Positions 16,181-24,559 of a stretch of DNA of 64,000 nucleotides are shown piece after piece. The translations under genes and the position numbers were made by a program. The stretch spans positions 131,005 to 195,004 of the forward strand of contig CAYMCO010000005.1 of NCBI GenBank assembly GCA_964388955.1, in the 5' to 3' direction. A model generated the notes under the pieces. The model worked only from the letters and a program-made list of their open reading frames with translations, made no database searches and was not told the origin of the DNA. The stretch comes from CAYMCO01 sp964388955. Lineage in GTDB: Bacteria > Chloroflexota > Anaerolineae > Anaerolineales > E44-bin32. Each line of letters begins with the position of its first letter. The first letter of the stretch is position 1.

Positions 16181-16399
16181 TTATTCCTCACGATCACCAA
16201 GGTGCTTTGCCTCGTGCAGCGAAATCACGATGTAGGTCTTGTGCGCCGGGCGATGGAAGTCAATCGGATAACCGAGAGAATGGCGGCAGTCCCAAAGGAT
16301 TCTCCCGTCGCCATAGTCCCATGCATAGGCGAGCCGTCTCTTGTCCGCGTCCTTGGTGGGCTTTGGGATACTTTTCCGGCGAGGCGAGAGGGGAGCCAT
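16181..16399 (-). CDS. small hypothetical protein (72 aa)
   Basis: A possible gene between the amidohydrolase terminator and the ilv promoter, same strand as both. The N terminus is basic ('MAPLSPRRKSIPKPTKDADK'); the rest reads 'AYAWDYGDGRILWDCRHSLG' and ends with several histidines ('HRPAHKTYIVISLHEAKHLG'). The composition looks protein-like rather than random, but the ribosome site is poor and I recognise no family. Confidence 0.35.
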   Translation of the reverse strand: MAPLSPRRKSIPKPTKDADKRRLAYAWDYGDGRILWDCRHSLGYPIDFHRPAHKTYIVISLHEAKHLGDREE

Positions 16400-16410
16400 G
16401 CGGTAGAGAG

Positions 16411-16442
16411 AGCCCCCTCCCGCCGGTCGGCCGGAGGGGGCT
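16411..16442 (-). terminator. hairpin after the amidohydrolase gene
   Basis: A 10-bp inverted repeat (16411-16420 with 16433-16442) lies 24 bases beyond the stop at 16467. On the minus strand it is followed by CTCTCTACC, a weak tail. Likely the terminator of the amidohydrolase gene. Confidence 0.5.
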
Positions 16443-16466
16443 GAACCCACGCCCTGTTGGCGATCT

Positions 16467-18362
16467 CTAGAAGCCCGGATCTCTCCAGACTACTGTACCG
16501 CCGACCATGGTCAGCAGGACGTCGGTGTTGGAGATGTCATCGGGGTCGATCTGCGTGATGTTCTGGTTGAGCACGATGAGATCGGCCAGCTTGCCTTTCT
16601 CGAGGGACCCGGTGACCTTCTCCTGATGCAGCTGGTACGCAGCATTGATGGTGACGGCGCGGATCGCCTCCTCGAGCGAGAGACCGGGGAGAGCGTTCAT
16701 CGTTCCATCGAACTCGGGGAAGTCGGGGCCCCAGTCCGCCTCACGGAGAATGGAGACTTCCAGTTGCATCCATTCGTCGAACGGATCGAGACAGCAGTCG
16801 CTGCCCAGCGACACGTGGCCGCCGCCTTCGGTGATCGGCACGGTGGGTTCGTACCAATCCCAGCGATCGCCGAGGTACGGCTTGACCGCCAGGGTCGAAT
16901 CCGGGGCCGGCTTGGCCCACACCAGACCCATCGCAGCGGTCACGTCGAGGCGGCCGAAGCGGTCATAGTCTGCCGGGTTGACCAGTTCGGCGTGGGCGAT
17001 CGACTGGTGGGGCTTGAGCGACGGGTTCTCGTCATGGGCGTACTCGAAGGCGTCCAGCGCCACCGTGACCGCCCCGTCGCCGATGGCATGGATGTGGGAT
17101 TGCCAGCCACGTCGCTCGAGCTCGGCGACGACCTCATTCAGGATCTCGGGGTCGGCGTACAGGTTCCCCTGGGCATATTCGTCGGTACGGGGGTTCCCCT
17201 CTTCATCCAGGTACGGCTCCGACAGGTATGCCGTCTGCGCCGGGTACTGGATGATCCCGTCGATGAGGAACTTGGCGATGCCGATCGTGAGCCCGGGCTC
17301 GGCGACCAGCTCCGGGCCGGTCTGCTTGCCGGGCCGCCACTCCCTGACCGAAACCGGGATCTCCCAGGGATCTTCGAATTCAGCGCGTATCGCGTCGAGC
17401 TCATCGAAGCCCTCCTCCGACGGATCGTTGAGCAGATTGCTCCTGACCGCGAAGTGCGCCCGCGCGGTCAGGCCGCCTGCATCCTGCAATGCGGCGAACA
17501 CCTCGATCAAGCTGCGTCCAGAGGAGGCCTGCATGAAGGTGGTAACCCCTTCTTGGCTGAACTCCAGCATGCGATCCCCGGCCAGCTCAACCTGGCGCTC
17601 AAACGGCACCGGCGGTGCCGGCGGGACGAGGTTCCTTACCAGACGGCCGGCGGCGTCCTGCAGGATGCCGTTCGGTTCACCGTCAGGATCGTGGTTGATC
17701 ACCCCGCCGGGCGGGTCCGGCGTCGTGCTGTCGATCCCTGCCAGGTCTAGAGCGGCTTGGTTGACCAGGATGTTGTGCCCGGTGACCGCTGCGGTCACGT
17801 AGATCGGACGGTTGTCCGGATTGTCCAGCGCATCGAGCATGCTCTTGTGCGGCACCGTCCCGGCGGGACGCAGGAACTGGAAATACAGGTCGTGCACGAC
17901 CAGGAAATTGTCGGGTGCCCCGGGCTCACCGGTATTGAACTGCGGGTCGTCCAGGCACGCCTGCACCTTGGCCTGGAACTCTGGAACCGTCAGGGGCCCG
18001 CCCCCCATGTTGCAGTCCGGCCGGTCCGGATTGGTGACTTCGTGGATGTGTCCCTCCTGGATCCCCGGCATCACCATACGGCCCTCGAGATCGATCACCT
18101 CGGTGTTCGGTCCGATCAGCCTCTCTGCGGCAGCGTTCGGGCCGACGAAGACGATCACCCCATCATCGATGGCGATCGCCTCTTTGACGCTGTTGGCATT
18201 GTCCACCGTGTAGATGAAACCGTTCAGCATCACGATGTCGGCCGGATTTGGCGCCGCCGCCGCTGGGGTCGGAACCGGGCTCAATCCGACGACCAAGATG
18301 ATCATCGAGGCGGCGACGAGGAGTATGTGCGAGAGCGATTTAGAACTGTGGATCCTTGGCAT
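16467..18362 (-). CDS. secreted amidohydrolase (YtcJ-like)
   Basis: A 631-residue metal-dependent amidohydrolase. It starts with a signal peptide (hydrophobic 'HILLVAASMIILVVGLS', then 'PTPAAAA' as cleavage region), so it acts outside the cytoplasm. The mature part begins 'NPADIVMLNGFIYTVDNANS', then 'GRMVMPGIQEGHIHE' with the His-x-His metal pair, 'HIHAIGDGAVTVALDAFEYA' further on, 'LGSDCCLDPF', and the closing 'GSLEKGKLADLIVLNQNI' typical of the group that includes N-substituted formamide deformylase. Substrate unknown. GGGAGGG precedes the ATG. It stands alone; next to it is an insertion-sequence remnant. Confidence 0.88.
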   Translation of the reverse strand: MPRIHSSKSLSHILLVAASMIILVVGLSPVPTPAAAAPNPADIVMLNGFIYTVDNANSVKEAIAIDDGVIVFVGPNAAAERLIGPNTEVIDLEGRMVMPGIQEGHIHEVTNPDRPDCNMGGGPLTVPEFQAKVQACLDDPQFNTGEPGAPDNFLVVHDLYFQFLRPAGTVPHKSMLDALDNPDNRPIYVTAAVTGHNILVNQAALDLAGIDSTTPDPPGGVINHDPDGEPNGILQDAAGRLVRNLVPPAPPVPFERQVELAGDRMLEFSQEGVTTFMQASSGRSLIEVFAALQDAGGLTARAHFAVRSNLLNDPSEEGFDELDAIRAEFEDPWEIPVSVREWRPGKQTGPELVAEPGLTIGIAKFLIDGIIQYPAQTAYLSEPYLDEEGNPRTDEYAQGNLYADPEILNEVVAELERRGWQSHIHAIGDGAVTVALDAFEYAHDENPSLKPHQSIAHAELVNPADYDRFGRLDVTAAMGLVWAKPAPDSTLAVKPYLGDRWDWYEPTVPITEGGGHVSLGSDCCLDPFDEWMQLEVSILREADWGPDFPEFDGTMNALPGLSLEEAIRAVTINAAYQLHQEKVTGSLEKGKLADLIVLNQNITQIDPDDISNTDVLLTMVGGTVVWRDPGF

Positions 18363-18420
18363 GATGTTCCCTCCCTGTGGGTTTGCACCTTGTCAAGCGG
18401 TGCGGCCTCTCTGTGATTCG

Positions 18421-18702
18421 TCAGTAGCCTCTCCTCACCTCCCGTTCTTCCGCGGTCTCCATCAGCATCGCTCCCATTATGCGGGCGCATGATGCCTCAT
18501 CCGGGAATATGCCTACCCCATCGGTCCCCCGTTTGACCTCCTTGTTGAGCCGCTCAAGCGGATTTGCGGAGTAGATACTGCTTGAATGCTCGGGCGAAAA
18601 TGCCATGTCCGCCAAGTTGCGAGTCTCAGCTTTCTGCAGGAGCTCGGCTGCCTTTGGTCAGCGCCGATCCGCAACCTTCAGCATCTCCGCCAGCTGCTGA
18701 CC
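18421..18702 (-). pseudogene. remnant of an IS256-family transposase
   Basis: The C-terminal end of an IS256-type transposase: 'SSSIYSANPLERLNKEVKRG' followed by 'TDGVGIFPDEASCARIMGAM', close to the family's conserved 'STNPLERLNKEIKRRTDVVGIFPN'. Further upstream on the minus strand, 'QLAEMLKVADR' and 'PKAAELLQKAETRNLADMAF' can be read with an in-frame stop between them. The catalytic DDE domain is gone and the C terminus is short. I find no flanking inverted repeats, so only a decayed fragment remains. Confidence 0.8.
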
Positions 18703-19122
18703 AGGTGTGCCGGCAACTGTGTCCTCTGTCTGAGAGAGTCCCTTGCAGATTCACGGCGTCCTCCCGCAGGCGCTCAACAACTGCCGTGGCCTCGCCAAGA
18801 CAGTGGAGGGTCCAGGGCTGGCTTGGTCATCGTGCTCCCTCCTTTCCTGGTTCTCGACAACCATAAGGAAGAACACCACGGCCTTCTTCACAAGCCCGTA
18901 TTCAAATCCCTTAATGACCTAATGTATTTTGGAGATACACCGAGCGCGTCATCATTCGGCCTGCGCCCCCCCGCCTCCAGGAACGCCCCTTGTGACCAGA
19001 TGGCAGCCGAATATGCCCCCCGCGTCAGAACCGACTTTTCGAGAGGAATCATACAGCCAAGGCGCGAATGCGTCAACCGGAGCGACTGGACAGCAGGTTT
19101 TCCTCAACTGTCTTCTTCGAAC
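18703..19122. other. intergenic region before the aro promoter
   Basis: About 420 bases without a supported gene. The left part may be further decayed transposase sequence; the rest shows no terminator, tRNA or convincing coding frame. Confidence 0.4.
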
Positions 19123-19151
19123 TTGACTCCCCCCGCTCCCTGTGTTATTCT
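19123..19151 (+). promoter_or_regulatory. promoter of the aro operon
   Basis: TTGACT (19123-19128), 17-base spacer, TATTCT (19146-19151). Predicted start of transcription is near 19158, only about six bases before the ATG of the leader peptide, so that the leader would be translated from an almost leaderless message. Confidence 0.75.
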
Positions 19152-19163
19152 GCCTGCATCGAC

Positions 19164-19253
19164 ATGCTGACCAAAGCGCACCGCTACGCTATCTACGCCT
19201 ATTATTACTTCTTTACGGGGGAGCGTCATCCGCTGCTGCTTGACCTTGGCTAG
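19164..19253 (+). CDS. aro leader peptide (29 aa, Tyr/Phe-rich)
   Basis: A 29-codon frame beginning 'MLTKAHRYAIYAYYYFFTGE' and ending 'RHPLLLDLG'. Between residues 8 and 17 seven of ten residues are Tyr or Phe, including five in a row (YYYFF). A strong intrinsic terminator follows 22 bases after the stop, and then DAHP synthase. This is the classical layout of attenuation by charged tRNA-Tyr and tRNA-Phe. There is no ribosome site, consistent with the promoter lying only a few bases upstream. Confidence 0.82.
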   Translation: MLTKAHRYAIYAYYYFFTGERHPLLLDLG

Positions 19254-19274
19254 ATAGAACCGGTCCTGGAACCT

Positions 19275-19305
19275 AAAGCGTCGAGCACCAGCTCGGCGCT
19301 TTTTT
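19275..19305 (+). terminator. attenuator terminator of the aro operon
   Basis: A 10-bp stem with one G-T wobble (19277-19286 with 19291-19300, loop ACCA) followed by TTTTTT. It lies between the Tyr/Phe leader peptide and aroF, with no other gene to terminate. Confidence 0.88.
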
Positions 19306-19365
19306 CGTTTCTCCACCTTGGGGACGCTGTCGCCGGGAATGCGAAGGAGAAAAGGAGAGAGTGCC

Positions 19366-20397
19366 ATGATCATCGTTATGGGACGGGACGCCTCGGCAGG
19401 GCAGGTGGCCGATGTCGTCTCCCGGGTCGAGGGAGAGGGTTTCCAGACCAACCTCAGCGTAGGCGAAGAGCGCACCATCATCGGGGTGGTCGGGGATGAG
19501 CGAGGCCTCTCCGCCAGCCAATTCGAGGCCATGGAGGGCGTCGAGCGTGTGCTCAGGGTCCTGCACCGATTCAAGCTCGCCTCGCGCGAGATGCATCCCG
19601 AGGACACCGTCGTATCCATCAACGGAGTGCAGGTCGGCGGCCCCCAAATCGTCATCATCGCCGGGCCGTGCGCCGTCGAAAGCCGCTCTCAACTGCTTGA
19701 GACAGCATATGCGGTCAAAGAGGCCGGCGCGTCCGCCTTGCGCGGCGGCGCGTACAAGCCCCGCACATCCCCATACAGCTTCCAGGGGCTGGGGGAGGAA
19801 GGGCTTGAATTGCTGGCCGAGGCCAAGCAGGCCACCGGCCTCTCCATCGTCACGGAGGCGATGTCACCCGAACAGATCCCCCTGGTGATGCGCTACGCCG
19901 ATGTCATCCAGATCGGGGCGCGCAACATGCAGAATTACGCCCTGCTGCGGGCCGCCGGCGAGTCGGGTCATCCCGTCCTGCTCAAACGCGGCCTGATGTC
20001 CACCATCGAGGAATGGCTGATGTCGGCGGAGTACGTGCTAGCCCAGGGCAACTCGCGGCTCATGCTCTGCGAGCGCGGCATTCGCACCTTTGAAACCTAC
20101 ACTCGCAACACAACGGATATTAACGCCGTCCCCGTGGTCAAGAGCCTTTCCCACCTGCCTGTCATCCTCGATCCGAGCCACAGCACCGGGAAGTGGCAGT
20201 ATGTGACCGCCGTCGCCCGGGCCGGAATCGCGGCCGGAGCCGACGGCCTGATGGTGGAGGTCCACCGGGATCCGAAGCACGCCCGTTCCGACGGGGCGCA
20301 GAGCCTCACACCGGAGAACTTCAAGATCCTGGTCGCGGAGACCGCTCGCATCGCGGCCGCCATGGGTCGGGAGGGGGTGAGGGCGCATGAAGCTTGA
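19366..20397 (+). CDS. aroF: 3-deoxy-7-phosphoheptulonate synthase (type I-beta)
   Basis: First enzyme of the shikimate pathway: erythrose 4-phosphate plus phosphoenolpyruvate gives DAHP. The 343-residue protein has an N-terminal ferredoxin-like regulatory domain (residues 1-70, 'MIIVMGRDASAGQVADVVSR') fused to the barrel ('IAGPCAVESRSQLLETA', 'LRGGAYKPRTSPYSFQGLG', 'VILDPSHSTGKWQYV'). In this family the extra domain binds Tyr or Phe. AGGAG precedes the ATG at 19366. It is preceded by a Tyr/Phe leader attenuator, so both transcription and probably activity respond to aromatic amino acids. Confidence 0.95.
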   Translation: MIIVMGRDASAGQVADVVSRVEGEGFQTNLSVGEERTIIGVVGDERGLSASQFEAMEGVERVLRVLHRFKLASREMHPEDTVVSINGVQVGGPQIVIIAGPCAVESRSQLLETAYAVKEAGASALRGGAYKPRTSPYSFQGLGEEGLELLAEAKQATGLSIVTEAMSPEQIPLVMRYADVIQIGARNMQNYALLRAAGESGHPVLLKRGLMSTIEEWLMSAEYVLAQGNSRLMLCERGIRTFETYTRNTTDINAVPVVKSLSHLPVILDPSHSTGKWQYVTAVARAGIAAGADGLMVEVHRDPKHARSDGAQSLTPENFKILVAETARIAAAMGREGVRAHEA

Positions 20398-21259
20398 GGG
20401 CATGCAGGTGACTATCGCCGGCCTGGGATTGATGGGCGGCTCCCTGGCGCGTGCGCTGCGTCCCTTGGGGCCCACCATCAGCGGGATAGATCACGATCCA
20501 GAGACGCTCCGCCTCGCACAGGAGCTTGGCGTCATCGATCGCGCCAGCCCCGCGTTGGAAGACGGCCTGAGGCGGTGTGACCTGGCGGTGCTCGCCGTGC
20601 CGGTGCGCTCGTGCGTGGCGATCATCGAGCGCCTCGGCCGCGATCTCCCCGTCCCACCGCGGCTGCTCGACCTGGGCTCCACAAAAGCCGCCATCGTCGA
20701 CGCGATGCGCAGCCTGCCGCCGGAGTGCGATCCCATCGGCGGACATCCGATGTGCGGCAAGGAGACATCGGGGCTGCTCTCCTGCGATCCGAACTTGTAT
20801 CAAAATGCCACATTCGCGCTTGTGCCGACGGAGCGTACTTCAAACGATCTGGTGGACTTCGCCCAGGAATTCGTCCGTTCACTGGGCGCCCATCCGTTAC
20901 TGCTGGACGCCGATGAACACGATCGGATGGTCGCCTACTCCAGCCACCTCCCATACTTGATCGCGGCCGGGCTGGTCAGAACCATCGAGCCCATCGGTCG
21001 CGAACATCCGCGCTTGTGGCAACTGCTCGGCCCGGGCTTCCGCGACACCTCGCGCCTGGCCGCGGGGGATCCGGGCATGATGATCGACATCTTGTCGACC
21101 AACCGCGCCTACATCGAGGAGGCATTGGCCGGGATGACTGGCGCAATGGAAGGCCTGCGTTCCACCTTGCAGAATGAGGCGACCCTGGCCGAGTGGTTGG
21201 AAAGCGCCCGGCTCCGCCGCCGGGAATTGGCGTTTCAGGTCCCAGGGAGCCGGAAGTAG
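20387..21259 (+). CDS. tyrA: prephenate dehydrogenase
   Basis: Oxidatively decarboxylates prephenate to 4-hydroxyphenylpyruvate for tyrosine. The 290-residue protein has the Rossmann motif 'VTIAGLGLMGGSLARALRPL' at the N terminus, 'DLGSTKAAIVDAM', 'GGHPMCGKETSGL' (catalytic histidine region) and 'HDRMVAYSSHLPYLIAAGL' with the family's second histidine. No ACT domain follows. Its ATG overlaps the aroF stop by 11 bp, and aroA starts immediately after its stop. Confidence 0.95.
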   Translation: MKLEGMQVTIAGLGLMGGSLARALRPLGPTISGIDHDPETLRLAQELGVIDRASPALEDGLRRCDLAVLAVPVRSCVAIIERLGRDLPVPPRLLDLGSTKAAIVDAMRSLPPECDPIGGHPMCGKETSGLLSCDPNLYQNATFALVPTERTSNDLVDFAQEFVRSLGAHPLLLDADEHDRMVAYSSHLPYLIAAGLVRTIEPIGREHPRLWQLLGPGFRDTSRLAAGDPGMMIDILSTNRAYIEEALAGMTGAMEGLRSTLQNEATLAEWLESARLRRRELAFQVPGSRK

Positions 21260-22552
21260 ATGGAGCTGCGAATACTCGGACCTTCTCCAGCATTGAAGGG
21301 GGCGCCTTGCCCGCCCGGGGACAAGTCCATATCCCACCGGGCTTTGCTGCTGGCTTCCCTTGCCCACGGCCCTAGCCGCCTGTTGGGCTTTCTAAGGGCA
21401 GGCGTGACGGAAGCGATGCTCGATTGCTTGCGGAAGCTGGGCGCCGACGTGGAGTTCATCAGCGACGACGATTTGTTGGTCATCGGCCGGCCCTGGGCGT
21501 CTCCCAAAAAGTCATTGGACTGCCGAAATTCCGGCGCGACCATGCGCATGCTGTTGGGCGCGCTGGCTGGTCGCCCTCTGCGGTCGACTCTCGATGGAAG
21601 CGAGCGCCTGCGTCAGCGACCAATGGGCCGCGTGGTGGAGCCGCTGATCGCCATGGGAGCCAATATCCGTGCCCAGGGGCCGGGAAACCAACCCCCGCTT
21701 GTGGTACAGGGAGGCGGGCTGCACGGCGTTGAATACCAACTGCCAGTGGCCTCCGCCCAAGTGAAGACCGCGATCCTCTTCGCCGCGCTCTCGGCCGAAG
21801 GCAAGACCCTCCTTCAAGAGCCCGGCCCCTCACGCGACCACACTGAGCGCATCCTGGAGAGCCAGGGGATCGCCATCCGCTTCGGGGATCTGCAGGTGGA
21901 GCTGACACCTGAGACACGTCCCTTGCCCGCCTTCACCCTGCGCATTCCCGGGGATATCTCCTCCGCCGCCTTTCTCATCGTCGCAGGGCTCACGGTTCCG
22001 GGATCCTCCCTGCGTATCGGCAGCGTCGGGATCAACCCCACTCGCACGGGGCTGCTGGACACCTTGCTGGAAATGGGCGCCGACATCCAGGTTGGCGAGC
22101 AGCGGCAGGATGGCAGGGAGCCCGTGGCGGACCTGGGCGTGAAACCCGGCGGCCTGCAGGCGGTGGACATCCACGGAGACCGGGTCGTGCGCATGATCGA
22201 TGAATTTCCCATCTTTGCCGTCGTCGCCACACAGGCGGCCGGTGAAAGCACCGTTCGCCAGGCATTGGAACTGCGCCATAAGGAATCCGACCGCATCAGC
22301 GCGCTTGTCGGAGAGCTGCGTAACATGGGGGCCCAGATCGAAGAGCTCCCCGACGGTTTCGTGGTGGCAGGCCCCACCCAACTGCAGGGAGCTCGCCTGC
22401 ATTCCCATGGAGACCATCGCCTGGCCATGGCGCTGACCGTCGCCGGCCTGCTCGCGCAGGGTGAGACTGTCATCGAAGGCGCGGAATGCATCCAGGAATC
22501 CTTTCCCGGCTTCCTGAAAAGCCTCGCCTCCCTGGGGGCACAAATCGCATGA
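21260..22552 (+). CDS. aroA: 5-enolpyruvylshikimate-3-phosphate synthase
   Basis: Transfers enolpyruvyl to shikimate 3-phosphate. The 430-residue protein has 'PPGDKSISHRALLLASLAHG' at the N terminus, 'LDCRNSGATMRMLLGALAG' near residue 92, 'ELRHKESDRISALVGELRNM' and 'HGDHRLAMALTVAGL' towards the C terminus. In the second motif the residues usual in plant and enteric enzymes (GNAGTAMRP) are replaced by RNSGATMRM; the glycine is kept. That could affect glyphosate response, but this is inference. It abuts tyrA and overlaps aroE by an ATGA. Confidence 0.95.
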   Translation: MELRILGPSPALKGAPCPPGDKSISHRALLLASLAHGPSRLLGFLRAGVTEAMLDCLRKLGADVEFISDDDLLVIGRPWASPKKSLDCRNSGATMRMLLGALAGRPLRSTLDGSERLRQRPMGRVVEPLIAMGANIRAQGPGNQPPLVVQGGGLHGVEYQLPVASAQVKTAILFAALSAEGKTLLQEPGPSRDHTERILESQGIAIRFGDLQVELTPETRPLPAFTLRIPGDISSAAFLIVAGLTVPGSSLRIGSVGINPTRTGLLDTLLEMGADIQVGEQRQDGREPVADLGVKPGGLQAVDIHGDRVVRMIDEFPIFAVVATQAAGESTVRQALELRHKESDRISALVGELRNMGAQIEELPDGFVVAGPTQLQGARLHSHGDHRLAMALTVAGLLAQGETVIEGAECIQESFPGFLKSLASLGAQIA

Positions 22553-23397
22553 AACGTGTGGCGTTGATCGGCTACCCTTTGGGGCATTCCGTCTCCCCAG
22601 CCATGCACAATGCGGCATTCCGCAAGCTCGGTCTGGACTGGGAATACGAGGCGCGCCTGACCCCCCCGGAGAAGCTTCGGGGAGCTGTCGCCGCACTGCG
22701 GGACGACCCCTGGGTGGGTGCCAATATCACCGTGCCCTTCAAGGAAGATGTGCTCCCTTTGCTGGACGAAGTCGATCCGCGCGCAGCAACAGTGGGCGCG
22801 GCGAACACGATATGGAGCCGCGAGGGGCGGCTGATCGGCGAGAATACTGACGTTGAAGGATTTCGGATCGATCTGGGGGCGCATTGCCCGAACCCCTCAG
22901 ACGGAACAATGGTTGTCCTTGGCGCGGGAGGTGCAGCGCGCGCGGTGGTATTCTCCCTCGCCCAAGAAAGCGTGGACCTGCGTCTGATCTGCCGTCGAGA
23001 GCCGCCAGGGCGTCAAATCGCCGCCGCACTTCGGGCCCATTCCGGGGTCGAATTGCGGGTGCTTCCCTGGAGGGAAGCTTCGTTCCGGGGGATCCCCGCA
23101 ACGACGAGCCTTCTCGTCAACGCCACCCCCCTCGGCATGCACCCCCATTCGGACGCCAGCCCCTGGCCGGAGGCTGTCCCCTTCCCCCGCCGGGCTTTCG
23201 TGTATGATCTGGTCTACAATCCAAGGGTGACCCGGTTTGTCCAAACGGCCCGCGCCCAGGGCCTAAGGGCGGCCACCGGCATGGGCATGCTAGTAGAGCA
23301 GGGTGCGCTGGCCTTCGAGCGCTGGACCGGCTTGCCGGCGCCTCGTGAGACCATGCGACGTGCCGCAGAGCGAACGCTGGAGGCTGACTATGCTTAG
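22549..23397 (+). CDS. aroE: shikimate dehydrogenase
   Basis: Reduces 3-dehydroshikimate with NADPH. The 282-residue protein has 'LIGYPLGHSVSPAMHNAAFR' at the start (shikimate-binding serines), 'GANITVPFKEDVLPLLDEVD' with the catalytic lysine, 'VVLGAGGAARAVVFSLAQE' for the nucleotide, and 'NATPLGMHP'. The open frame extends upstream inside aroA, but the ATG at 22549, overlapping the aroA stop, matches the family start. It overlaps aroC by 8 bp. Confidence 0.95.
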   Translation: MKRVALIGYPLGHSVSPAMHNAAFRKLGLDWEYEARLTPPEKLRGAVAALRDDPWVGANITVPFKEDVLPLLDEVDPRAATVGAANTIWSREGRLIGENTDVEGFRIDLGAHCPNPSDGTMVVLGAGGAARAVVFSLAQESVDLRLICRREPPGRQIAAALRAHSGVELRVLPWREASFRGIPATTSLLVNATPLGMHPHSDASPWPEAVPFPRRAFVYDLVYNPRVTRFVQTARAQGLRAATGMGMLVEQGALAFERWTGLPAPRETMRRAAERTLEADYA

Positions 23398-24556
23398 ATT
23401 CTTGACCGCCGGCGAATCACACGGACCTGCCGTAGTCGCCATACTGGAGGGGATGCCGGCTGGATTGCAGTTGTCCCCCGACGACATCGTCCCAGACCTG
23501 GCCCGAAGGCAGCGGGGCTACGGCGCAGGTCCCCGCATGAAATTGGAGCGCGACCAGGTGGAGATCCTGGGCGGTGTGATGGCCGGGGAGACTCTGGGGT
23601 CGCCCATCGCCATGCGCATCGAGAACCGGGTCCACGGTCGCTGGAAGGGGACGCCGGTCGACCCGATGACGGTGCCGCGGCCGGGTCACGCCGACCTCAC
23701 CGGCGCCTTGAAGTATGGCTACCGAGACCTGCGCCGGTCGCTGGAGCGCGCTTCCGCCAGGGAGACCGCAGCCCGCGTGGCGGTAGGCAGCGTTTGCCGG
23801 CGGTTGCTTGGACAATTCCATATCCAGGTCGGGAGTTATGTGTGCGAAATCGGATCGGCGTGCGCAAGTTTCGAGAGCATGGGGTACGCGGCGCGCTTTC
23901 AGAACGCCGAGGCCAGCGCCGTGCGCTGCCCTTCGGAGGCGGGAGATGCCGCCATACAGGAGGAGATCGAAGCCGCCATTAGGGAAAAAGACACGCTGGG
24001 AGGAGTTTTCGAAGTCGTCGCATTGGGCGTCCCTGCCGGCTTGGGAAGCTATGTGCATTGGGATCGTCGGCTCGACGCCCAGTTGGGCTTAGCCTTCATG
24101 AGCATCCCCGGGATCAAAGGCGTCGAGATCGGCGAGGGGTTCGCGAACGCGCGCAAACGGGGGACGCAGGTGCACGACGAAATATGCGTCTCCAGCGGGA
24201 AGCTCGTGCGGCCCACCAATAACGCCGGAGGCACGGAGGGGGGTATTTCCAACGGCCAGCCGCTGGTGGTCCGCGCGGCCATGAAACCCATCTCCACAAC
24301 CCTCACGCCGCGCCGTTCCGTCGATCTTCAAACCGGGGAAGCTGCGCAGACCCGCTATGAACGTTCCGATTTCTGCGCCGTGCCAAGAGCGACGGTGATC
24401 GGAGAAGCGCTGATGTGCTACGTGCTGGCAGGCGAATTGCTGGTGAAGCTGGGCGGGGATTCGATGGAGGAGCTGCTCGAACGCTACCAGCGCTTGCGCG
24501 AACCGCGCCTGGCGGATTTGGAGATGGACGGCACCCCGGCCGTCTTCTGGGAGTGA
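23390..24556 (+). CDS. aroC: chorismate synthase
   Basis: Makes chorismate from EPSP, needing reduced flavin. The 388-residue protein shows 'LRFLTAGESHGPAVVAILEG' at the N terminus, 'RRQRGYGAGPRMKLERDQVE', 'RPGHADLTGALKYGYRDLRR' and 'ERASARETAARVAVGS', all signature stretches. The start at 23390 lies inside the end of aroE; frames further upstream are not family-like. It is followed after 3 bp by aroKB. Confidence 0.96.
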   Translation: MLRFLTAGESHGPAVVAILEGMPAGLQLSPDDIVPDLARRQRGYGAGPRMKLERDQVEILGGVMAGETLGSPIAMRIENRVHGRWKGTPVDPMTVPRPGHADLTGALKYGYRDLRRSLERASARETAARVAVGSVCRRLLGQFHIQVGSYVCEIGSACASFESMGYAARFQNAEASAVRCPSEAGDAAIQEEIEAAIREKDTLGGVFEVVALGVPAGLGSYVHWDRRLDAQLGLAFMSIPGIKGVEIGEGFANARKRGTQVHDEICVSSGKLVRPTNNAGGTEGGISNGQPLVVRAAMKPISTTLTPRRSVDLQTGEAAQTRYERSDFCAVPRATVIGEALMCYVLAGELLVKLGGDSMEELLERYQRLREPRLADLEMDGTPAVFWE

Positions 24557-24559
24557 ACT

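Noticed and set aside
18564..19170. Plus-strand frames of 100 and 194 codons over the IS256 remnant
   Set aside because: They are antisense to recognisable transposase text and have no coding features.
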